A DNA stretch of 64,000 bases, taken from assembly GCF_000970345.1 (NCBI RefSeq), contig NZ_LAQU01000004.1, positions 124,001-188,000 on the forward strand. The letters are read 5' to 3'. The position numbers and the translations under genes were made by a program. The notes below the pieces were generated by a model. The model was not told the DNA's origin, ran no database searches, and was given only the letters and a program-made list of their open reading frames with translations. The stretch is from Robbsia andropogonis (GTDB lineage Bacteria; Pseudomonadota; Gammaproteobacteria; Burkholderiales; Burkholderiaceae). Below, one piece after another: positions 35,920 through 44,862 of this stretch (positions are counted from its first letter, which is position 1; the number at the start of each line of letters is the position of its first letter).

Positions 35920-37848
35920 TTATCCCTCCACCTCGGCCGGCGCCACGGTCACCTCCCTCGGCGGCATCCTGTCCGGCATGACGGCGCCAAGCCTCAGCGC
36001 CTCGCTCATGATCTCCGACAGCACGGGCGTGGCGACGGTACCCCCTCCCCGCACCGCGCCCGTCGGGCCATCGATCATCACCGCCACCACATAGCGCGGA
36101 TCAGTTTCCGGTGCCAGCCCCACCGCGGTGGCCAGATAGGCGTTTTTCGCGTATTGCTTGCCCGCCAGCTTCCGGGTGGTACCCGTCTTGGCCGCAATCG
36201 CGTAATGCGGCACGCGCGCACGCTTGGCGGAACCATCACCATCCACGCCTTCTCGCAGCATCCGCCGTACCGCCGCGGTCGTCTTTGGCGACAATCGTCT
36301 CTGCGCGGCATCGGCCTGCGCACCACGACCCGCGTCATCCCGCGTCGCCGTCGGCATCGTTTCCGCCATCGTGAGGCTCAAGGGCAATATGCGGCCCTCA
36401 GGGCCGAACATCGTGAAGGCGCGCGCAAGTTGCAGCAGTGATACCGAGAAACCATAGCCGTACGAGAAAGCGGCCTTGTCCGTCCCGCTCCAGGCCGACG
36501 ATGCGCGCAAACGCCCCGAGGACGCGCCGGGAAACGGCAAATCCGGGCGAATGCCGAATCCCGCCGCCTCGAGCCCCTCGTGGACTTGCTCCGCGGTACC
36601 ACGCGACATCAGCCGGATCATGCCGACATTGCTCGAATATTGCAGGACACCGCCCACGCTCAGCGCATCGCGCGGCATGGTATCACGCACGACAAAACGC
36701 CCCACCCGCTCCCAACCGGGCGATACATTGATGACGGTCTCCGGGTTCACCCATCTGCGCTCCAGCGCATTCGCCACGTGGATCGGCTTAACCGTGGAAC
36801 CCGGTTCGAACTGATCGGTGATCACGCGATTGCGCAACGCATCACCCGTGCGGGCGCGCGGCTTCCCGGGATCGAAAGACGGCCAGTTCGTCATCGCCAA
36901 CACCTCGCCGGTGCGGGCATCGAGCACCACGGCGCCGCCGCCTGCCGCACCATGCGCATGCACCGCTTGTTCCAGTGCCTCATAACTGGCCTGCTGCAAC
37001 CGGGCATCCACCGTCAGTTGCAACCGCTCGCCCATCACCGGCTCACGCAATATCGTGTTATCGACAATCTCGCCCAAACGGTTGCGGATCACCGCGCGCG
37101 CGCCTGGGCGCGGCTGGAGTTGCTTGTCGAATGCGGCCTCGATGCCTTCCTGGCCCATGCCGTCGATATCGGTAAAGCCGAGCAATTGCGCGCTGGCGAT
37201 GCCGTCCGGATATACCCGTTGCCACGCTTCCGATGTCCGCACTTCCGGAATCCCCAACGCCCGCACCTTCTCGGCAACGTCCAGCGGCACCAATCTTTTG
37301 AGATAAATGAAGTGCCGGTCCACTGCCAGCATCGCCTCCAGCCGATCCGGCGACAGGTCGAGCAGTGCGGCGAGCGCATTCCGCTTGTCGGCCGGCAATG
37401 GCCGCGCCAATGCCGACGGCATGGCGTACACGGTCCGTACCGGTTGGCTCATCGCCAGCAACCGGCCATGCCGGTCGACGATGTCACCACGTGCCGCCGG
37501 CATCGCCAGCTCGCGCGAGAACCGCTTGCGACCCTCGGCATCGTAGAAAGTCTGATCGATGACTTGCACCCAAAATGCCCGGGCGCCCAAACCGATGAAC
37601 GCCAAGGTCAAGAGCGCCATCACCACCGCCGAACGCCAGCGCGGCAATCCGCCCGGCACCATTGGCGAACGCATGCCATGGGTCGCCCCTGAGCGGGTTG
37701 GCCGCCCGGAACAGGCAGACAAACCGGCCAGCAGCGGTAATACGTCGGCGGCAGCGCGTCCGGATGCGCCAATACGACCATCCACACGACCGTTTTTACC
37801 TGCCTTGCCACGCCCTACGCTGTGCTTCATGCCGTTCTCGTTTGCCAT
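35920..37848 (-). CDS. FtsI-like class B penicillin-binding protein (transpeptidase)
   Basis: 642 residues from the ATG at 37848; ATGs at 37830 and a TTG at 37905 are alternatives. One membrane helix at about 70-90 (AVVMALLTLAFIGLGARAFWVQV) is followed by the PBP dimerisation domain (ARGDIVDRHGRLLAMS) and the transpeptidase domain with FEPGSTVKP (active Ser and Lys), QYSSNVGM (S-x-N) and AAKTGTTRK (K-T-G). It cross-links septal peptidoglycan in the periplasm. No mraZ/mraW/ftsL/murE neighbours are present, so this is likely a second, stand-alone FtsI paralogue rather than the division-cluster copy. Confidence 0.9.
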   Translation of the reverse strand: MANENGMKHSVGRGKAGKNGRVDGRIGASGRAAADVLPLLAGLSACSGRPTRSGATHGMRSPMVPGGLPRWRSAVVMALLTLAFIGLGARAFWVQVIDQTFYDAEGRKRFSRELAMPAARGDIVDRHGRLLAMSQPVRTVYAMPSALARPLPADKRNALAALLDLSPDRLEAMLAVDRHFIYLKRLVPLDVAEKVRALGIPEVRTSEAWQRVYPDGIASAQLLGFTDIDGMGQEGIEAAFDKQLQPRPGARAVIRNRLGEIVDNTILREPVMGERLQLTVDARLQQASYEALEQAVHAHGAAGGGAVVLDARTGEVLAMTNWPSFDPGKPRARTGDALRNRVITDQFEPGSTVKPIHVANALERRWVNPETVINVSPGWERVGRFVVRDTMPRDALSVGGVLQYSSNVGMIRLMSRGTAEQVHEGLEAAGFGIRPDLPFPGASSGRLRASSAWSGTDKAAFSYGYGFSVSLLQLARAFTMFGPEGRILPLSLTMAETMPTATRDDAGRGAQADAAQRRLSPKTTAAVRRMLREGVDGDGSAKRARVPHYAIAAKTGTTRKLAGKQYAKNAYLATAVGLAPETDPRYVVAVMIDGPTGAVRGGGTVATPVLSEIMSEALRLGAVMPDRMPPREVTVAPAEVEG

Positions 37849-38117
37849 ATCGTCGCCGCACATACTGCCCATCAGCCAGATAAACACCATCAGCGAACTG
37901 CCCAAATTGCATTAAGTCTAGCCCTATCGCGATGCCCCTGTCCGTTACATCGTGCGGCGTCGTGGCACGAATGCTGCATTCCTGTGCATTTCATCGATGG
38001 CGCGGGCGCGCCGTGACGGGCCACACGCACCATCAACCGCGCTCGGCAAACGGACGTCCCCCGTGCGGATGGCAGCCGTTTGCCTGACCGTGCCACCTTA
38101 TTTTCCAGGAGCGACTG

Positions 38118-38957
38118 ATGAATGATCCCAAACCCGTCGGCAAACTTGCCAACCAGGTGGCACTGGTGACCGGTGCCAGTTCCGGCATCGGCGCTGGCGT
38201 GGCAACGGCGCTGGCCAAGGAGGGTGCCGCGGTCGCCGTCAATTACCACGCCAATGCCGACAGCGCGCATGAGTTGGTCGACGAAATCCGACGTGCAGGT
38301 GGCCGTGCCGTCTCGATAAAGGCCGATGTCGGCCAGCCGGACGATATCGCACGCATGTTCGCGACCGTCCACGATCAGTTGGGGGACGTCGATATCGTCG
38401 TTGCCAATTCAGGCATCCAGAAAGACGCGCCATCGATCGATATGACGCTGGAAGACTGGCACAAAGTCATCGAGACAAACCTGACCGGCCAGTTCCTGAC
38501 CGTCCAGGCCGCGGCGCGAGCCTTTCTGGCACGGCAACGGAAGCAACAGTTTCCCGATGGGCACCCGCCGCACTCGAAGGCGCTGGGCAAGGTGATCTGC
38601 ATGAGTTCCGTCCATGACGTCATCCCGTGGGCAGGGCACGTGAATTATGCCGCTACCAAAGGCGGGATCAACATGATGATGCGCACGCTTGCACAGGAAT
38701 TCGCACCGAAGAAAATCCGCATCAACGCCATATCGCCAGGCGCTATCCGTACGCCAATCAACCAGGAGGCATGGGAAACGCCGGAAGCGCTGGAAAAGTT
38801 ACTGCGTCTGGTGCCGTACAAGCGCATCGGCGAGGCGGAAGACATCGGTAATGCCGCCGTGTTCCTGGCATCGGACGAAAGCGATTATGTCGTTGGCACG
38901 ACCCTGTACGTTGATGGCGGCATGACCTTGTATCCGGGATTTGAAGACAATGGCTGA
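38118..38957 (+). CDS. short-chain dehydrogenase, glucose 1-dehydrogenase-like
   Basis: 279 residues with AGGAG before the ATG. Classical SDR motifs: VTGASSGIGAGVA (cofactor), NSGI, MSSVHDV (catalytic Ser) and NYAATKGG (Tyr and Lys of Y-x-x-x-K), then AISPGAIRTPIN. The residues after strand 2 (NYHANADSA) suggest NADP preference. Similarity is highest to glucose 1-dehydrogenases, which oxidise glucose to gluconolactone. It overlaps the GH15 gene by eight bases, so the hydrolase could release glucose that this enzyme oxidises. Confidence 0.88.
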   Translation: MNDPKPVGKLANQVALVTGASSGIGAGVATALAKEGAAVAVNYHANADSAHELVDEIRRAGGRAVSIKADVGQPDDIARMFATVHDQLGDVDIVVANSGIQKDAPSIDMTLEDWHKVIETNLTGQFLTVQAAARAFLARQRKQQFPDGHPPHSKALGKVICMSSVHDVIPWAGHVNYAATKGGINMMMRTLAQEFAPKKIRINAISPGAIRTPINQEAWETPEALEKLLRLVPYKRIGEAEDIGNAAVFLASDESDYVVGTTLYVDGGMTLYPGFEDNG

Positions 38958-41184
38958 TACAAACCAGCCGCGAGGCGCATCCACGCAAAAAGGTCCCGCC
39001 GCGCGAGACGGCGCCACGGATAACCATTCGGCATCCGATGCGTCATTCGGCACCCCGGATGACACGCCGCGCGGTCCGGCGAACATCACACCGGTAAGCG
39101 CCGCCATCGGAGACCATGGCGTGGTCGGCAACATGCGCACGCTTGCCTTGGTCAGCACGGCAGCACATATCGATTTTCTCTGTTATCCGGCATTCGACTC
39201 CCCTACGGTGTTCGCGTCACTGCTCGATGCGGAGCGCGGTGGCCATTTCGCCATTGCACCGCGCTTGCAACGGCCGCGCGTGCGTCAGATGTACCTGCCG
39301 GAGACGAACGTGCTGTTGACGCGCTTCATGTCCGAAGAAGGCGTTGTCGAGATCGTCGATTTCATGCCGTTGCATACCGGACGCAACGACGGCAATCATG
39401 CCCCCGGCACGAGTGTGCCGCAGGAAGGGCACGCCGCGCCGCAATGCACCGAGGCCAATCAGCTGATCCGGATCGTATCCATCATTCGCGGCACGATTGG
39501 ATTCGACTTGCTTTGCGCACCCCGCTTCAATTATGCCCGCACGCCGCACGAGACCACGCAAGACGCACACGGCGACGTACTGTTCATCCCGTGTTACGAC
39601 GACGCGCCACCACAGGACGTCGCGGCCGCATCGGACGGCGTGGGCGCCCCCGCGCAAGACCGCATCCGGCAACCACCATTGCGGCTGAGTGCATCGGTGC
39701 CGCTGTCGATCGCCAACGGCGACGCCTGCGCGCACTTCGCGCTGAGCGAAGGAACACGCGTGGCATTCGTTTTTGGTGCCGACGACGACGGCCTCGGGCA
39801 AGGTGCAACGGGCGACATTGCCCGTGCGATTCATAGCCCGGAAGCGGATATCAATGCGTCACTGGCAATGCCCTCACCATCGCGCGCCCCAGCCTGCGGC
39901 AAGGCATCGTCACACGAGGAAGGCGAAGGACGCCGGTCGCCTGCGAACGACGAAAAGGGCATGATGTCCCCCGGACGGCAAACACTGGCGGCGATCGTGC
40001 CGTGCCTGCATGCGACGATTGCCGGATGGCGCGCCTGGAGTGATCGCGCAACCTACCGCGGCCGCTACCGTGAAATGGTGACGCGCTCGGCGTTGCTGTT
40101 GAAATTACTAAGCTCGCGCGACCACGGCGCCATCATCGCTGCCGGGACCTTCGGCCTGCCCGAGACAACCGAAGGCCATCGGCGATGGGACTATCGATAC
40201 ACCTGGATTCGTGACGCGGCATTTTCCATTTATGCGCTGATCCGGCTGGGCCACGCGGACGAGGCGGATGCCTTTGTGCGCTGGATGAACCGGCGCGTGG
40301 ATCATCCGGATTTCGATGGCCGTCTCAAGGTGGTCTATGGCCTGGCCGGCGATTGTCCGTCGGAGGAAGTGGCACTGGCATCGCTTGCCGATGGGCACGC
40401 TCAGCAGCCACCGCTTATCGGCAACGCCGCGGCCGACCAATTGCAGCTGGATATCTATGGCGCGTTGATGGACGCGCTTTACCTGGACAATAAGTACGGT
40501 ACGCCCATCTCCCACGACGGGTGGCGTAATGTGACGAAGATGATCGAGTATGTCGTCGAACATTGGCGTGAACCGGATGCCGGCATTTGGGAGTTCCGCC
40601 CCGGCAACCAACCCCTGCTGCATTCGCGGCTGATGTGCTGGGTGGCCGTTGACCGTGCGCTGCGGCTGGCGGCCAAGCGTTCATTGCCGGCGCCGGTCGA
40701 GCGCTGGACCGCCGTCCGCGGCGACATCTACGACGATATCTTCACCCACTTCTGGAATCCGGATCTGAAAGCGTTCGTCCAATCCCGAGGCGGTAACCGA
40801 CTGGATGCCGCGGCATTGATGATGCCGCTCGTCAAATTCATTTCGCCAAAGGACCCCCGCTGGCTCAGCACACTGGATGCGATCGGACGCGAACTGGTCG
40901 TGGACCCGCTGGTCTATCGTTATCCGCCAGACGGCGGCGATGGCCTGGACGGCAGCGAAGGTAGCTTCCTCGCCTGCAGTTTCTGGTATGCGGAAGCGCT
41001 GGCGCGGGCCGGACGCGTGGATGAGGGACGACTGATTTTTGAGAAAACGCTCGGCTATGCGAATCACCTCGGTTTGTATTCCGAGGAGCTATCGGCCGCC
41101 GGTGAACCGTTGGGCAACTTCCCGCAATGTCTGCCGCATCTCGCGCTGATCAGCGCGGCGTATGAGCTGGACCGGAATCTCTAG
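38950..41184 (+). CDS. glycoside hydrolase family 15 protein (glucoamylase/trehalase type)
   Basis: 744 residues from the ATG at 38950, inside the end of the SDR gene. The N-terminal beta domain (IGDHGVVGNMRTLALVS, LCYPAFDSPTVFASLLD) and the alpha/alpha-barrel (RRWDYRYTWIRDAAFSIYAL, EPDAGIWEFRPG with the probable catalytic acid, and LGLYSEEL with the probable base) are standard for bacterial GH15. Normal length is near 600; extra residues sit in low-complexity insertions around 140-160, 200-220 and 300-335. No signal peptide. Substrate may be trehalose, starch fragments or isomaltose. Confidence 0.9.
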   Translation: MADTNQPRGASTQKGPAARDGATDNHSASDASFGTPDDTPRGPANITPVSAAIGDHGVVGNMRTLALVSTAAHIDFLCYPAFDSPTVFASLLDAERGGHFAIAPRLQRPRVRQMYLPETNVLLTRFMSEEGVVEIVDFMPLHTGRNDGNHAPGTSVPQEGHAAPQCTEANQLIRIVSIIRGTIGFDLLCAPRFNYARTPHETTQDAHGDVLFIPCYDDAPPQDVAAASDGVGAPAQDRIRQPPLRLSASVPLSIANGDACAHFALSEGTRVAFVFGADDDGLGQGATGDIARAIHSPEADINASLAMPSPSRAPACGKASSHEEGEGRRSPANDEKGMMSPGRQTLAAIVPCLHATIAGWRAWSDRATYRGRYREMVTRSALLLKLLSSRDHGAIIAAGTFGLPETTEGHRRWDYRYTWIRDAAFSIYALIRLGHADEADAFVRWMNRRVDHPDFDGRLKVVYGLAGDCPSEEVALASLADGHAQQPPLIGNAAADQLQLDIYGALMDALYLDNKYGTPISHDGWRNVTKMIEYVVEHWREPDAGIWEFRPGNQPLLHSRLMCWVAVDRALRLAAKRSLPAPVERWTAVRGDIYDDIFTHFWNPDLKAFVQSRGGNRLDAAALMMPLVKFISPKDPRWLSTLDAIGRELVVDPLVYRYPPDGGDGLDGSEGSFLACSFWYAEALARAGRVDEGRLIFEKTLGYANHLGLYSEELSAAGEPLGNFPQCLPHLALISAAYELDRNL

Positions 41185-41196
41185 GCGGTGTGATCT

Positions 41197-42330
41197 TCAG
41201 CACGACGTGGACAGTCCCTCCCCTGTCAACCAATCGCGCGGCTGAAGGTATCGGGTGGTAAAAAGCGCTTCCACGGAGCCCGGCTCGGGCGCCCAGTCGT
41301 ACCGCCAAATCGGATTCGGGGGCATCGACATCAATATTGCATCCGTGCGCCCGCCGCCTTTCAGGCCGAAAATGGTGCCGCGATCCTGCAGCAGGTTGAA
41401 TTCAACATACCGTCCGCGCCGGTAGGCCTGGAAGTCGCGTTCGCGCTCGCCATAGAGACGATCGCGTCGCTTCTCGATGATCGGCAGATAGGCGCTCAGG
41501 AAAGCATCGCCCACCGCGCGCAGCAGCGCAAAGCTGCCCTCGAAACCAAAATCAGCGAAGTCGTCGAAGAAGATGCCGCCCACACCGCGCGGCTCATTGC
41601 GATGCGGCAGATGGAAATACGCATCACACCATAGCTTGAATGCCGGATAAAGCTCCGCGCCGAACGGCGCCAACGCGTCGGCACAGGTTTGGTGAAAGTG
41701 CCGGATGTCGTCATCGAAACCATAGAACGGGGTCAGGTCCATCCCGCCACCGAACCAGAAAGTCGGTGCTTTGCTACTCCCCGCCTCCGGCTGCACGATG
41801 AACATCCGCACGTTCATATGCGTGGTAGGGCAGTAAGGATTGCGTGGGTGCAGCACCAGTGAAACGCCCAGCGCCTCGAAAGGCCTGCCCGCCAGGTGGC
41901 GACGACCGGCGCTGGCGGATTCCGGCAATGCCGCCCCACGTACCTGTGAGAAATTGCAGCCGCCCCGCTCGAAGAAACCCCCTTCCTCGATCACCCGGGT
42001 AATGCCATCCCCCTCCAGCACGTCACCTGCCGGTCGCGTCCAGGCATCCTCGCGGAACGGCTGGCCATCGGCTTGCGTCAAGGCATCGACGATACGGGTC
42101 TGCAGTTGCAAGAGGTAGGCACGGACAGCGGCGACGTCGGGCGAGAGTATGGCGCTGGTCAGCGACGCGTCCGGTATCGACGTGTCCGCCGGGGACACGT
42201 CGGCCGCGAGCCAATTGGGTCCCGACGAGACGCGGGCGCCACGCGACGGCAGCACCACGGCGGGCTGGACCCGCCGTGATTGCAAGGCCGCGGTGCGGCG
42301 AACGGAGGACGAAGCGGACGGCACGGACAT
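41197..42330 (-). CDS. hemF: oxygen-dependent coproporphyrinogen III oxidase
   Basis: 377 residues from the ATG at 42330; an ATG at 42363 adds eleven. I prefer 42330 because a candidate FNR-dependent promoter would start transcription near 42371, leaving almost no leader for the upstream ATG. The catalytic core is unmistakable: [55 protein letters not shown] and [13 protein letters not shown]. It converts coproporphyrinogen III to protoporphyrinogen IX with O2. About 65 extra N-terminal residues, Ser/Ala-rich, precede the core compared with the usual 300-residue enzyme, so an internal non-ATG start is possible. Confidence 0.93.
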   Translation of the reverse strand: MSVPSASSSVRRTAALQSRRVQPAVVLPSRGARVSSGPNWLAADVSPADTSIPDASLTSAILSPDVAAVRAYLLQLQTRIVDALTQADGQPFREDAWTRPAGDVLEGDGITRVIEEGGFFERGGCNFSQVRGAALPESASAGRRHLAGRPFEALGVSLVLHPRNPYCPTTHMNVRMFIVQPEAGSSKAPTFWFGGGMDLTPFYGFDDDIRHFHQTCADALAPFGAELYPAFKLWCDAYFHLPHRNEPRGVGGIFFDDFADFGFEGSFALLRAVGDAFLSAYLPIIEKRRDRLYGERERDFQAYRRGRYVEFNLLQDRGTIFGLKGGGRTDAILMSMPPNPIWRYDWAPEPGSVEALFTTRYLQPRDWLTGEGLSTSC

Positions 42331-42405
42331 GATCGGACGCGCCGCAAAACGGCGCCTCGCCAAAGGACATGACTGTCAGTCTAGCGGGAGGGTGCAACAG
42401 CGATG

Positions 42406-42419
42406 TTGATATGGGTCAA
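42406..42419 (-). promoter_or_regulatory. FNR box upstream of hemF
   Basis: TTGAT-ATGG-GTCAA, nine of ten matches to TTGAT-N4-ATCAA. Centred at 42412.5; a class II site would put the start near 42371, and TAGACT on the minus strand (42383-42378) is a fitting -10. Confidence 0.6.
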
Positions 42420-42527
42420 GATAGACGCGGATCCCGCATCGCGTGGCGCGAATCGACGGCTCATGGGTCCGGCAAGAAGCATCCGGCCCCCGATAGGCCC
42501 GCATGCTCGTGGTTTTCCACCGTCTCC

Positions 42528-43265
42528 TCAATCGCCCAGATCGTCGAAGAGCCCGTGCTTCACGGCATAGCGGATCAAGGCCGCATCGGTCGTCATCGCC
42601 ATTTTTTCAAGAATGCGCGCTTTGTATGTGCTGACGGTTTTCGGGCTGACGTGTAATGCCGCCGCAATCTCATTAATGCTCTGGCCCGCGACAAACCGTC
42701 GATACACGTCCAGCTCCCTGTCCGACAGCGTGTCCTGTGGCGGCGGCCCGTCAGCATCGTTCGCGCCGCGCGTCAGCGCCACCGCCATGTTTTCCGCCAT
42801 CGCCATGCTCACATACGGATGTCCACCGGCAACACGCGATACCGCATTGACCAATTCCGTCGATGCGCTTTCCTTCGTCAGATAGCCATTCGCTCCGGCC
42901 TTAAAAGCCCGCAACGCGTACTGGCGTTCCGCATGCATCGTCAATACCAGGATCTTCAACGCCGGCCGCATCGCGCGGATCTTTGGAATCAAATCCAGTC
43001 CGTTCCCGCCAGGCATCGACAGGTCCAGCAACAAGACCTGTGCAAAGGCCTGGTTGACCATGGCCAGCGTGCTTTCCGCATCCGCCGCCTCGCCCGCTAT
43101 CTCGAAGCACCGCGCTTTCCGCAGGATATGACCCAGCCCCTCACGGACCAAGGCATGGTCATCGGCGATCAGCACACGAATAACCACGGGATCAGTGCCG
43201 ATTGCATCAAATGTGCCTTTGTTATCCGGGGCACCGATACCATCGGCCAATGTCCCGCCGTTCAT
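42528..43265 (-). CDS. NarL/LuxR-type response regulator
   Basis: 245 residues. The receiver domain starts at about residue 29 (IRVLIADDHALVREGL), with the phospho-acceptor D81 in LLLDLSMPGGNG and a conserved Lys in GYLTKESAS. The LuxR-type helix-turn-helix spans about 180-230 (LSDRELDVYRRFVAGQSINEIAAALHVSPKTVSTYK). The start overlaps the stop of the histidine kinase gene (ATGA), so both are made together. The 28 residues before the receiver are not conserved. It may control the surrounding haem and oxidase genes; that is inference from position. Confidence 0.93.
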   Translation of the reverse strand: MNGGTLADGIGAPDNKGTFDAIGTDPVVIRVLIADDHALVREGLGHILRKARCFEIAGEAADAESTLAMVNQAFAQVLLLDLSMPGGNGLDLIPKIRAMRPALKILVLTMHAERQYALRAFKAGANGYLTKESASTELVNAVSRVAGGHPYVSMAMAENMAVALTRGANDADGPPPQDTLSDRELDVYRRFVAGQSINEIAAALHVSPKTVSTYKARILEKMAMTTDAALIRYAVKHGLFDDLGD

Positions 43266-44752
43266 CGCGTCTCCTCGCGGGCAATGGCCGCAGATGGCAC
43301 CGTCACGCAGATCACAAACCCATTATCGAACATCACCGCGGTGTCCCATGCCGCCTTTGGCCATGGTTCATGGACGCCTTTGTCGTCCATCTCCCACACC
43401 CTTTGCCTCACTTCGGCAGGGCTGCCGTAACGCAAGACGCCGCCCATCAACGTGGCGCGCTCACGCATGCCGATCAAGCCGAACGATCCGCGCGCATGCG
43501 GCCCCCCGGCCGACGACGCATGGGGCGGCGTATTCGATCCGCCCACCCCCACGCCATTGTCCGCGACCCATATGCGATAACACGGCTGGAGCGGTGCGTC
43601 GGGGGACGGCGCGGCGGTCGTCCGTTGCAGCGTCACGATGGCGCGCGTCGCGTTGGCATGTCGTGCGATATTGGTCAGCGATTCCTGCACGATCCGGAAG
43701 ATCGCCGTGGTGGCATTATCGGTAATGGGCCAGTCGTCCGCATCGTCGGCAGAGGCCTCGCTTCCTTCGACGGCGAGGCCCTCTCCCGATGCTCCCGAAC
43801 GAACCGTCACGACGATGCCATGCCGCCGGCGCCACTCACTGGCAAGCCAGTCGATGGCGGCCACCAACCCCAAGTCATCGAGCATCACCGGGCGTAAATC
43901 GGCGGCAATTCGACGGACGGCCTGCACCGTATCGTCGATCAGGCGCTTCATTTCCGACGTGCGACCTCGCCATCGGTGCAACGCAGTCTCGGAACGCGAC
44001 GCTTCTTCGTCCAGATCCGCCTCCAACAACGACAGATCGACTTTCAACGCCGTGAGACGTTGTCCGAGATCGTCATGCAGCTCGCGCGCGATACGCGACT
44101 GCTCATCTTCTCGCGCCGCTTGAATACTGGCGGACAGGTGGCGCAATTCATTGCGTGATGCTTGTAGTTCGGCCCTTGCCTGCAAACGCGCGGTGATATC
44201 GCGCAACAGCACCGTGTACACACGGCGCCCGGTATCGCCGGAACCGTCACCGTCGCCGTGTTCTTCGCCACCGCGCCTGCTCGCGTCCCCATCCTGGCTA
44301 CCCGGCCCGGCGCATTCGACGAATTGGGAAATCGATGCCTCGATGGGAAACTCGGTGCCATCGGCACGCAGGCCGAACAACGGCCTGCGCTTGCCCATTT
44401 GCCGTTCGCTAATGCCCGTCACGCCGAACTGCCGCACCTGCTGTGCATGCGCATGCCGGTACCGTTGCGGAATGAAGCGCTCCAACGAGGTGCCTATCGC
44501 GTCCTGTGCGGTACAGCCAAACAACTTTTCCGCGGTCGGATTGAAAATCAGGATCGTTTGCGCCTCGTCGATCGTGATGATGGCCTCGGATGCCGAGCGG
44601 ATGATGCCTTCGAATTGGCGCTGCATATCGCCCGCGTTGGCAAAGGGCGGGAGCGGCAACGCGGCATGCGGCGTGCACGCCGACGGCACATCGAAAGACG
44701 ACGATGCGACGGCGGGGCGTGACGAATTCGCGGCGGAAACGGGATCGGACAT
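43262..44752 (-). CDS. soluble PAS-domain histidine kinase (HisKA_3 type), FixL-like PAS
   Basis: 496 residues from the ATG at 44752; the frame is open further upstream but overlaps the divergent gene. A PAS domain spans about 45-145, a dimerisation/phosphoacceptor helix HisKA_3 at about 213-285 with H226 (IARELHDDLGQ), and the ATPase domain beyond 345 (NIARHANATRA, VADNGVGVGG). No membrane helix is present, so it senses inside the cell. By my alignment from memory with FixL, H102 and R123 occupy the positions of the haem-ligand His and haem-pocket Arg. A low-complexity Gly/Asp/Glu insertion (about 150-175) interrupts the PAS C-terminus. Partner is the adjacent response regulator. Confidence 0.88.
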   Translation of the reverse strand: MSDPVSAANSSRPAVASSSFDVPSACTPHAALPLPPFANAGDMQRQFEGIIRSASEAIITIDEAQTILIFNPTAEKLFGCTAQDAIGTSLERFIPQRYRHAHAQQVRQFGVTGISERQMGKRRPLFGLRADGTEFPIEASISQFVECAGPGSQDGDASRRGGEEHGDGDGSGDTGRRVYTVLLRDITARLQARAELQASRNELRHLSASIQAAREDEQSRIARELHDDLGQRLTALKVDLSLLEADLDEEASRSETALHRWRGRTSEMKRLIDDTVQAVRRIAADLRPVMLDDLGLVAAIDWLASEWRRRHGIVVTVRSGASGEGLAVEGSEASADDADDWPITDNATTAIFRIVQESLTNIARHANATRAIVTLQRTTAAPSPDAPLQPCYRIWVADNGVGVGGSNTPPHASSAGGPHARGSFGLIGMRERATLMGGVLRYGSPAEVRQRVWEMDDKGVHEPWPKAAWDTAVMFDNGFVICVTVPSAAIAREETR

Positions 44753-44773
44753 GACGATGAGCCAGAATGTTCC

Positions 44774-44787
44774 TTGATGCAGGTCAA
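44774..44787 (+). promoter_or_regulatory. FNR box in the divergent kinase/HemN-like promoter region
   Basis: TTGAT-GCAG-GTCAA, nine of ten matches to the FNR consensus. The centre is 44780.5. A TATGGT -10 element lies at 44810-44815, so a start near 44822 would place the box at -41.5, the classic class II activator position for the rightward HemN-like gene. Confidence 0.65.
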
Positions 44788-44862
44788 TCGACAGAGGGCA
44801 CCGGCGCGGTATGGTCCTGGGCACGACCCCTTCCGTTTGCCTGAGCCCGAGTATACCTCCCC

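Noticed and set aside
36580-37692. Long open frame (about 370 codons) antisense to the FtsI-like gene
   Set aside because: His/Arg/Gln-rich composition typical of a high-GC shadow frame; the opposite strand carries clear transpeptidase motifs.
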